Positions 57,113-64,000 of a stretch of 64,000 bases of DNA are shown piece by piece. This stretch comes from Saussurea involucrata (Eukaryota > Streptophyta > Magnoliopsida > Asterales > Asteraceae). The translations under genes were made by a program, and so were the position numbers. Numbering within the stretch: position 1 is the first letter of the stretch; each line of letters begins with the position of its first letter. The notes below the pieces were generated by a model. It saw only the letters and a program-made list of their open reading frames with translations, had not been told where the DNA came from and made no database searches. The stretch covers positions 162,998,983 through 163,062,982 of the forward strand of contig CM066319.1 of NCBI GenBank assembly GCA_033807775.1. The letters run 5' to 3'.

Positions 57113-58243
57113 TTACGGACAATCTGACTGAATATGATCCGGGGAATTGCAAACGAAACAGAATCGAGTTACCCGACAGTCTCTAACAATGTGACCAGTC
57201 TTTCCACATTTGTAACAACTTCGGGAATCCACATAACAGTTTCCTTGATGAACACGATTACATTTTAGGCATGGTCTTTCAACTGGTCTGAAAGGTGAAT
57301 AACTATCAAACCTCGGGGATTCGTATTCTTCCGAATCGTACATTGTTTCTTCCAGTTTTCTTTTCCCAGCACTCTTATCACCAACGTCTCTCCGGTTATC
57401 CTGTTCCATATTTTCCGCGGCATCCACTGCGACTGAGAAGGTATCGGGTCCTTTTGCAGTCACTAGTTTTCTAATTTCTGCATTTAACCCAAAAATAAAC
57501 CTTTCCATCTTTAGAGCCTCCGTGGCAACATAATACTCTGCAAAGCGAGACTTCTCCAGAAATAGAGCGGTGTAATCCCTAACAGATAAACTTCGCTGGT
57601 GTAGGTTCATGAACTCCTCTTCCAATTGTCTGACTGTTGCTTGAGAACAAAACTGTCCTTTGAAAGCTGTTGCGAATTCGTCCCAAGTAAAAGAAGAGTA
57701 TACATCCGACCCTATGGAATCAATGTGAGCTTCCCACCAGTACAGAGCTTCTGCCTTCAACATTGTCGTTCCGTATAATACTTTGTCCTCATCCGCACAT
57801 TTACTGGTCTTGAAGATGGCTTCTATTTCTTTTAACCATCTCATCGCCTTCACTGGGTTTCTATCTCCTGAGTAAGTTGGAGGTCTACAGTTTAAGAACA
57901 TCTTGTAATCACACCTTCTTGACACTGGTATGACCGTAGGTGTAATGGGCATTTCGTCTTCCAAACCAGGATCTGGTGTTTCAGTATGACGAGCTTGGTC
58001 GAACATAGCCTGGATATTTGCTTGAAGTCTTCCCATCTCCGCCATCAAATCGTCTCTTGTAATAAACTCCGTTCCTCGCCCCTGAACTCTACCTCCGGTT
58101 CTACCCCCAGTTCTACTCCCCGTTCTACCTCCGGATCTACCTCCCCCTCGCTCTCCTCTTCTTCCCCCCGTTCCTATTGGTGGATTCGTACTATTCGGAT
58201 TTCCTCCTCCTCTTCTATTCGTATTTCGAGTACCGCTTGCCAT
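57113..58243 (-). CDS. gag: Gag of the gag-only Gypsy element, 376 codons
   Basis: The ATG is at 58243 (MASGTRNTNRRGGG) and the frame is open to a TAA at 57113-57115. An Arg/Gly repeat N terminus (GGRTGSRTGGRTGGR) leads to the Retrotrans_gag domain (FLNCRPPTYSGDRNPVKAMR; ALYWWEAHIDSIG; FKGQFCSQATVRQLEEEFMN) and two CCHC knuckles (CYKCGKTGHIVRDC; CFVCNSPDHIQSDC). The length suits a complete nucleocapsid protein that could still package RNA. The stop may be original or a mutation: the next codons still look like gag-protease linker. It is the only retroelement reading frame of this size in the window without an internal break. Confidence 0.85.
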   Translation of the reverse strand: MASGTRNTNRRGGGNPNSTNPPIGTGGRRGERGGGRSGGRTGSRTGGRTGGRVQGRGTEFITRDDLMAEMGRLQANIQAMFDQARHTETPDPGLEDEMPITPTVIPVSRRCDYKMFLNCRPPTYSGDRNPVKAMRWLKEIEAIFKTSKCADEDKVLYGTTMLKAEALYWWEAHIDSIGSDVYSSFTWDEFATAFKGQFCSQATVRQLEEEFMNLHQRSLSVRDYTALFLEKSRFAEYYVATEALKMERFIFGLNAEIRKLVTAKGPDTFSVAVDAAENMEQDNRRDVGDKSAGKRKLEETMYDSEEYESPRFDSYSPFRPVERPCLKCNRVHQGNCYVDSRSCYKCGKTGHIVRDCRVTRFCFVCNSPDHIQSDCP

Positions 58244-58487
58244 TCTGTAGATTCAAACAAGATTAACATACACATAAACACATACCTCATATAATAAGAT
58301 ATTCCGGTTCAACATGTACTTGTAAGTTCATGATTACACTGGCCAGGTGTAATTTGAAAATACCTTACATGATGTTCCTTCTACCTTTTATACTTATCAT
58401 CCCAAGGTTCTAAAACACTAAGGACATCCTACTTCACATGCAGTTTAAGTCTAGGTATAGATCCATATACCTAAATCCCTTAAACTA

Positions 58488-58501
58488 GGGCTCTGATACC
58501 A
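58488..58501 (-). promoter_or_regulatory. Primer-binding site of the gag-only element
   Basis: The minus strand reads TGGTATCAGAGCCC, complementary to initiator tRNA-Met, next to the LTR at 58504. Confidence 0.92.
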
Positions 58502-58503
58502 TT

Positions 58504-59851
58504 TGTAACAACCCAAATCCCATAACATACATCATAATACATAACATGCATACATATCATTGATTTACAACAAAAGTTACATAGCAAACCAAGTACGGTC
58601 TCTTTTAGTCTCGAAACTACAAATTACATAAAACTTCCTAATCAACATCGGTCCACGAAGGCAGTCTACACCTTATTCTTTCCTTTGCCGCTATCAATTC
58701 CTCGACCTGGAAAACATATTTTTGAAAACAAAATGAGGGTTAGACCAAACGGGTCTAGTGAGTTAATCCCTGTCCTTTCCAAAATCATTATAAAACCTTT
58801 CGTCAATCAAAATAGTTTAAATACAACCATTGCCAATACACACACATATACCATAAGTATATAAACGTCACATATATATACTACACGTATTTTAATTACC
58901 ACATCAAGACTCGTGCATCGTGCTCAACTCCTCCTCATTCCTCGTTACCATGGCCATATTAGTTGGTAGCAAGCCAACTAATAAATCAACGCCGTACAAC
59001 ACCTACGACACATCACCGGTTCGCACACCGGAACCCGGCAACACATCGGTCCGCTCACCGGAACCCGGCAACAAGTGCACTCGTGTAGTGCAAAGCTTAT
59101 ATAAATACAATATATATCTCATTACATCATATTGTCATTTATATACACATAACCATATTCCTACCACATAATCATCTCATATATATATACACATATATAT
59201 GTATCCCAGTTCAAAAACGTTTTAAAGCAAAACTCACCTGATTTGCTTATCAAACACGCTCGCAAGCTTCTTTCAATTTGATTCTATCTTTCACCTCGAC
59301 TCCACAATAGCTGAAACAATTTAAGATACATACACCACTTTACTAGCCAAACACATAAAGCCTACTAAAATCTTATCCTCAACAGTTCTCCCTTCAGCGA
59401 CTTATCACGGGGGTTCCGCTACCCGGATAGCGGATGGGGTCAAGGGCCGCCCCCCAGGAAGTTTTCGGAGCAACTTAATCCAAAAATACAATCAGAAACT
59501 ATAACTGGACACTACCAAAACTACCGGGACTCACTGCACCGGGACTCCACTGTACTGGGACTCTCCAGTACCGGAAGTCGACAATACCGGGACTCCATGG
59601 TACCGGGAGTCGATATGACCGGGAGTCTACCGGGACTTCCCCGGGACTCTCAAGAACACAGTTGGTCCCAATTTCTCAGATTCAATTGAAACTAACACAA
59701 ATCACTAAAATCAAACTTTCTAAACCGATAGATATCTTCTACTCATGATTACAAACACAAAACCTAAAGAATACATACCTTAATTTTGATTCCAACACAC
59801 TCAATCGGAGCCTTAACCGTACTTCCTTCTTCTGCTTCTTTTCTTCTCCAG

Positions 59852-59890
<39 letters not shown>

Positions 59891-60092
59891 ATATTTGAGT
59901 TATGAAATATCTGAAAATCCTAAAGGGTAATATCAAATCCCCATTTACCAAATGAACCTTCAACTATCAACTAATGTCCAACACCCCTTTAACTTATTAT
60001 TTTACCCTAACTTACCCTAAACCTCGTTTTATAAAGTTAACTAGATTTAACGGAATTAGGATTTAACTAACGAACTTACCCGGGGTATTACA
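58504..60092 (-). repeat. 5' LTR of the gag-only element
   Basis: 1589 bp. Differs from its partner by a 19-20 base insertion near 58525, one fewer 30-bp unit, a much shorter TA run and scattered substitutions. Confidence 0.93.
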
Positions 60093-60097
60093 TGGCA

Positions 60098-60594
60098 CAA
60101 TATCCAATGTCAGGAAAAAGTGACTATTTGTCGTTTTATCCAATCTCATATATTGTCTCAATTAAGCATGGGTATCCTTCCTTGTACTGAGCAAAAAGGT
60201 GGAAAATGACATATCAACTTTTTAGAGTCAACTCCTACACTCAAATCTCCAGATGACAAGTGTCATAAGCATTTAATGTTTCATGCACTATATAAAGAGG
60301 AAGGAGCTCCCCATGCAAGGTTACGCGTTCCTAAAGGTTTTCTCAGTGCAAGATTACTCTCTCTCTCCCTTGTAAACTTCATAGCTTTCAAACTTTGTGC
60401 TTTAAAAGTTGTTTTGTTTTCAGTTTGCTTTGTGAAGATTGTTAGAATAGTTTAAATGTTCTTTTTCGCAACAATCTGTAGTTTTCTGTGTGTAATTCTT
60501 GTTGAAGTTTCCAATAAAAGAATTAAATTAAGTGAATTCTTGTGTATTGTATTCAACCCCCCCCCCCCTCTACAATACGTGTGTAAGCCTAACA
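60098..60594 (+). repeat. 3' LTR of the Sirevirus, second part
   Basis: 497 bp matching 18318-18816: AAAAAGTGACTATTTGTCG, TATA box at 60289-60296, AATAAA signal near 60515, a run of 12 C (60557-60568), ending CTAACA. Confidence 0.92.
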
Positions 60595-61140
60595 ATATTC
60601 ATGATAAATAATATATGAATGACCCGTGAAGGTGTGGACACATGACGCACTCTCTTTTGTTCCCCGATTCACAACCAAAACGGTTTTATTCATTTTCGAA
60701 TATGTATGCACAACGTCGGGTGTCCACATTCAGAATGGATAACAAAGGCGAACGTTCATTCACTATTCATGATGAATAATACAGTATTCAATATGAATTA
60801 TACAACATTTAGAATGAATAATACACAAATTCATGAATCATGTATTATTCACCCTGAATGTTGTATTATTAATCTTGAATGATACATTATTCATGATGAA
60901 TGATACATTATTCATGATGAATAATACGTGAATGACCCATGAAGGTGTGGAGACGTGTCGCTCTCTCTTTTGTTCCCCGATTCACAACCGAAACTCGATA
61001 GGTTCTCGATTCATCTCGATGGGTGTTGGGTGACGATGATGAAGAACGCGATGTCTTACGACGTTGAACAAAGTGTTGAAGAAGGTGATGTTGAGTTACA
61101 GACTTACTGTGTAGAGGTGTTGTACACACTTGAACGTACA
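60595..61140 (+). repeat. Interior of the MULE: ~295-bp tandem repeat, GAATAATAC-rich
   Basis: TGAATGACCC(G/A)TGAAGGTGTGG occurs at 60613 and 60911, and the following CTCTCTTTTGTTCCCCGATTCACAACC is also shared. Between them GTATTATTCA/TGAATAATAC words form many small inverted pairs. No gene. Confidence 0.8.
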
Positions 61141-61530
61141 TAAATATTCATAACGAATATAACACATATATAGCATTTCATGTAAAAACGGTTAAAACAA
61201 CAACAAAAAACCATACTGAGATGGATGTCATATCGAAGAGCACGAAATTCTTGTTTTTTGACGTAATTTGTTTGATTAAATCATTAGTAATTTTTATGAT
61301 AATTTATTTTAAACTTTAAGGGGGTAAAAGATTTTGATGAAAAAAGGAAAATAAAAATCAAAGATGGTAGACGTGAGTTTAAATTATCTTACTTTTTACC
61401 CTAATCACCTTACTTAATAATTCTAATTAAAAACTCTATTTAATATGAGTTGTTGGATCAATAGAGATGGAGGGGCCGAGATTCGTCCTCACGGGCACAA
61501 TGAAAATTGAGTTTTCATTTTAACTTTCCC
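61141..61530 (-). repeat. Right long TIR of the MULE-like element
   Basis: Inverted partner of 17308-17690. A (CT)n(TA)n microsatellite (61530-61569) lies immediately outside. Confidence 0.8.
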
Positions 61531-61569
<39 letters not shown>

Positions 61570-61790
61570 GGGGTTAAATCTAGTGAGGACCAAAAAAAGG
61601 TTAAGGACTAGAGGACTAATCTAATCCATTGATTAGAATAAATCAAGGGTGATTAAAAAAAGTCTATTTGTAATAAAAACAAAAAGTAAGGGTATTATAG
61701 ACAATTGGTAAGGACTTTCAGGGGTATAATCGGTGAAAAGTTACCTTTGTGTTGGTTTACCCCGTCTCATCTTCTTTTATAACAGCTTGA

Positions 61791-61973
61791 TATGAATGCT
61801 GCACAAATACCTGCTTCTACTATATAATTTTGCAAAATTCGGCTTCAGGGAGTGCAGATCCAGAGAGCAAACTACATGAATTCTTTGATTCTGAATTGGA
61901 ATTGCGGATTCGATTGTCCTATGAATACAATTTTTTCGAAGATGATGGAGTCATTCCCTAGGGCTCAAAGTTG
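61791..61973 (+). pseudogene. Unidentified acidic open frame, possible captured exon
   Basis: An open frame without its own ATG encodes SGSADPESKLHEFFDSELEL followed by RIRLSYEYNFFEDDGVIP and a TAG. A TTCAG just before GGAGTGCAGATC could be a splice acceptor, so the captured exon would start near 61850. Composition looks coding (acidic and aromatic residues), but I do not recognise the family. Confidence 0.4.
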
Positions 61974-62083
61974 CAGGAATCGAGAGTTATTTTCTATTCT
62001 CCCCCAAAACCTCACCAATTCACTCCCCTTCTTCTTCCTCAATTCTTTAGGGTTAGACTACCTTGTGCTTATCTACTCTTACA

Positions 62084-62376
62084 ATGGTTCCTTCAACAGC
62101 TCAGATTCACGATCTTGGAGGCACTTCCTTTGTTTCAACTAACAATTCAACCAAAACAGTCTTTTTGGCAAAGGATTACCAAATCAGTCTCGTTTTTGCA
62201 TCGAAAATAGATTTTGAAGCTTAAGAAAAGCAGAAGAAATGGGTCGCTGTCGTCGATGCGATAGAAGGTGGGAAACTGTTATTGTGACTAACGCTGAAGG
62301 GCAGATGACTACCCCGTCGGTGGTGGCGTATACCAAGAACGGAGATAGGTTGGTGGGCCAGATTGCTAAGAGGCAG
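62084..62376 (+). pseudogene. Plastid-targeted Hsp70 5' fragment
   Basis: From the ATG at 62084 the frame begins MVPSTAQIHDLGGTSF and reads on as a Ser/Thr/Asn-rich transit peptide (NSTKTVFLAK). After frame changes, KKSRRNGS near 62225-62243 looks like the transit-peptide end, EGGK appears near 62265, and 62280-62376 encodes TNAEGQMTTPSVVAYTKNGD followed by RLVGQIAKRQ, the N-terminal nucleotide-binding domain of stromal Hsp70. The Hsp70 segment between transit peptide and EGGK (with the IDLGTT phosphate loop) is missing, so the capture is internally deleted. The intact gene encodes a stromal chaperone for protein import and folding; this piece cannot. Confidence 0.85.
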
Positions 62377-62462
62377 AGTTAGAACTTACAGGTCTCTTCA
62401 TCAAGACGAATTTCGTGAGGCTTGTGTTCAACCTAAATCCTTGATCCTCATGTGAAATAGTG

Positions 62463-62760
62463 AAATAATGTGTTTCATATAGTGAAATAGTGTGTTTCAT
62501 GTGGTGAATCCGTATGTTTCATCTTGTAAATATATCTGTGAGTGTGTTTCCTGTGGTGAATCCGTATGTTTCATCTTGTGAATATATCTATGAGTGTGTT
62601 TCATGTGGTGAATCCGTATATTTCATCTGTGTGTTTCATATAGTGAAATAGTGTGTTTCATGTGGTGAATCCGTATGTTTCATCTTGTGAATATATCTGT
62701 GAGTGTGTTTCATGTTGTGAATCCGTATATTTTATCTGTGTGTTTCATCCGGTGAATTGT
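62463..62760 (+). repeat. Tandem repeats with GTGTTTCAT / GTGAATCCGTAT
   Basis: TGTGTTTCATGTGGTGAATC, CGTATGTTTCATCTTGTGAA and TATATCTGTGAG recur in order about four times with a unit of roughly 60 bp; some units are shortened to TGTGTTTCATATAGTGAAATAG. Confidence 0.88.
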
Positions 62761-62916
62761 GTTACCAAAATGACAATTATGCCCTTTTTTAATTAAAAAC
62801 AACTTTTAATGAAAACCTTAGGATCAAAACCAAATTAAGGCTTAGATCACTCCTCACGGTTCTTAACCTTTTTGTGGTTCTCATTTGATTACCGTCCTAT
62901 ATATATATATATATAT

Positions 62917-64000
62917 GGGCTTAATCAAATGAGAACTTATTAGTTTGTGATAACCGTAAGATCCAATATAGACCACTCATTTAAGAAATTTACTTTTATT
63001 ATTAATTAAACATTAAAGGGTAATTTAGTAATTTAAATGTATTGACAACTCAAGAATATCTCTCAATATCTTTCCATATCTCACGCCCCTCTTATTAATC
63101 AACCCTAAAAACTAGTTTCTCTCTTTTCTTCTCCCTCCATCTCACAGCCGCCACCACCTCCGTACCACCAAAACCCACCATCAATTGAAGTCGTCGCCGC
63201 CATACACTCTGATGAGCCAGCATCGTTGCCGCCACACACTCCAATACCATGGCCAAGAAGAAGCCGACATTGTCACCGTCGCACCCCGTTGGTGTTCTCA
63301 AACCAGTCACGTCGTCGAAAAACCCATATCTTCTTCTTCATCGAAACAAGGTATGAAAACTCCAGATCTCTATCCCCATCGAAACCGTCGACCGTTCTTG
63401 AGTCTCCGTCTCCATCAAACCCGGTTCTGAAAACCCAATATCTCCCTCTCCATTGAAACCAGTTCTGTAAACTCGAGATCTCAACCTCCATCGAAGCCGA
63501 CAAACGGTGTTGAGACTCCATCTCCATCGTACCTAGAACATAAAACCATATATCTCCATTAAACCTCGATTCAAATCTTGATGGGGTATCACAGTTGGTA
63601 TCGTTGTGGGTTTGATTTTGATTTTTAGGTTTAGGTGTATCACAGTGATATCACATTGAGGATAAAGGTCTGTATTTTGTATGTATTTTTGGGTATCACA
63701 TTGGTATCACAGAAGTTCTTGGGTATTAACAAAATAATGAATGTGATGATGAATTGGATGGCAGTAGGTATCACAATAGGTATCAAAGTGGTATCACAAA
63801 AGTTATTGGGTATCACAATAGTAACGAACGTGATTATGAAATGGATGGTAGTATGCATCACAATTAGTATCACAGTGGTATCACAAAAGTTCTTGGTGTT
63901 TGCCGGAATAAGTTTGCCGGAGACCGGAGAGGAGAGAGGATATTTTGCAATACCTAAAATTCCCCTTAATTAAAATCTAAAGTCAAAAATACCAAAATTA
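62917..64000 (+). mobile_element. Third MULE-like element, cut by the window edge
   Basis: Directly after a TA run, GGGCTTAATCAAATGAGAAC resembles the outer TIR of the Pack-MULE (GGTAATCAAATGAGAACC in inverted orientation), followed by GATAACCGTAAGATCC. Interior 63100-63560 is C-rich and repeats CCATCGAAACC words, like a captured 5' region, but no reading frame is recognisable. No right end in the window. Confidence 0.45.
63700..63905 (+). repeat. ~90-bp tandem repeats with GGTATCACA motif
   Basis: TGGTATCACA(G/A)AAGTT(C/A)TTGGGTAT occurs near 63700, 63790 and 63879, each of the first two followed by a GAATGTGATGATGAATTGGA-like stretch and GTAGGTATCACAA. Single GGTATCACA words continue back to 63590. 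Confidence 0.85.

Larger units (their letters stand above)
55092..60092 (-). mobile_element. Gag-only (pol-less) Gypsy element
   Basis: Minus-strand element with LTRs 58504-60092 (5', 1589 bp) and 55092-56735 (3', 1644 bp), tRNA-iMet primer site, gag, and a polypurine tract, but no RT, RNase H or integrase. Flanks TGGGA (55087-55091) and TGGCA (60093-60097) differ by one base; the matching site of the Sirevirus 5' LTR reads TGGGA. LTRs are very alike, so insertion is recent. It must have moved with enzymes supplied by a relative. Confidence 0.93.
17899..60594 (+). mobile_element. Sirevirus (Ty1/Copia), about 11.5 kb, split by four insertions
   Basis: 5' LTR 17899-18816, tRNA-iMet primer site, gag, pol in Copia order, an extra ORF after RNase H, polypurine tract, then a 3' LTR in two pieces (54679-55091 and 60098-60594). 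Subtracting the four insertions and their duplicated target bases leaves about 11.46 kb, normal for a Sirevirus with a third ORF. The flanks ATTAT and ATATT are only similar, but the same GAATGATACATTATTCATGA-type host repeat occurs intact at 60884-60912, so the insertion site is secure. The two LTRs differ at many positions, so this is older than the insertions it carries. Confidence 0.92.
17308..61530. mobile_element. MULE-like element with long TIRs, host of the whole nest
   Basis: The left arm 17308-17690 and right arm 61141-61530 are inverted copies: GAAAACTAATTTTTTATTGTG / CACAATGAAAATTGAGTTTTC, AGTTTAAAATAAATTATC mirrored, and ATGCTATATATGTGTTATATTC mirrored. Without the Sirevirus at 17899-60594 the element is only about 1.5 kb and is made of TIRs plus a tandem repeat rich in GAATAATAC/ATTCAT. 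No transposase frame is present. Long TIRs suggest Mutator-like ancestry; the TA-rich ends hide any 9-bp target duplication. Confidence 0.8.
61569..62898. mobile_element. Pack-MULE with captured gene fragments
   Basis: 1330 bp. Over about 58 bases the left end (AGGGGTTAAATCTAGTGAGG, then ACCAAAAAAAGGTTAAGGAC) is an inverted imperfect copy of the right end (GTTCTTAACCTTTTTGTGGT, then TCTCATTTGATTACCGTCCT). Both ends sit in TA repeats, which would hide a 9-bp duplication. Inside are a plastid Hsp70 fragment (62084-62376), an unidentified acidic frame (61791-61973) and a tandem repeat (62463-62760), with no transposase. Mutator-like elements are known to capture gene pieces this way. Confidence 0.75.

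Noticed and set aside
17894..60599. Exact 5-bp target duplication for the Sirevirus
   Set aside because: Flanks are ATTAT and ATATT, not identical. I kept the element boundary on LTR ends and matching host repeat, but do not claim a clean duplication.
62084..62376. A functional Hsp70 gene
   Set aside because: Only the transit peptide and a short N-terminal piece are present, with frame changes and without the phosphate loop.
1..64000. CRISPR arrays or bacterial operon signals
   Set aside because: Tandem repeats here have no unique-spacer pattern, and all recognisable genes are plant transposable-element genes.
1..64000. tRNA or rRNA genes
   Set aside because: The only tRNA-related words are 12-14 base primer-binding sites next to LTRs; no cloverleaf or rRNA segment was seen.

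Overview
This is nuclear DNA of a flowering plant, made almost entirely of transposable elements; I found no intact host gene. The plant assignment rests on plant-type LTR retrotransposons with initiator-tRNA-Met primer sites, a hAT transposase with introns, a PIF/Harbinger-type element, Mutator-like elements (MULEs), and a fragment of a plastid-targeted Hsp70 gene. The third reading frame of the Sirevirus looks like those I recall from Asteraceae (lettuce, chicory and relatives); that is inference.

Layout. 1-6378: remnant of an LTR-retrotransposon-like sequence, split by a decayed minus-strand Copia element (1185-5947). 6379-9240: heavily deleted Sirevirus remnant. 9241-11115: AT-rich, geneless. 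11116-14773: MITEs and a 1.7-kb inverted repeat, with one MITE inserted in another. 15012-17184: PIF/Harbinger-like element carrying only a Myb-like ORF1 gene, decayed. 17308-61530: a MULE-like element with TIRs of about 385 bp, inside which the rest is nested. 61569-62898: a Pack-MULE holding a plastid Hsp70 fragment. 62917-64000: start of a third MULE-like element that runs off the window.

The nest. A Sirevirus (Copia) of about 11.5 kb sits at 17899-60594 and was hit four times: in gag by a hAT transposon (19558-25511), itself carrying a Gypsy solo LTR (21982-23755); in the gag zinc knuckle by a nearly intact chromovirus, 'Tekay-1' (25932-35776); in the third ORF by a one-LTR Gypsy fragment (42265-52676), itself hit by 'Tekay-2' (45539-52622); and in the 3' LTR by a Gypsy element retaining only gag (55092-60092). 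Target-site duplications (TSDs) support each step: perfect for Tekay-1, Tekay-2 and the solo LTR, one mismatch for the hAT and the gag-only element. The Sirevirus itself has only imperfect flanking repeats, but the same host repeat lies on both sides.

State of the genes. Tekay-1 is closest to functional: one frame from gag to chromodomain with three nonsense codons and no frameshift. Every other coding region has frameshifts, deletions or insertions.

Most unusual structure. Several LTR families here each carry their own array of short inverted motifs (GTCGCAAC/GTTGCGAC, GGACGTCC, ACCGGGACTC, TCCGGACA), and the Sirevirus carries a dense ACCGA/TCGGT motif field between RNase H and its third ORF. 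These arrays, the Hsp70-bearing Pack-MULE and the ORF1-only Harbinger-like element are the leads I consider most worth following.
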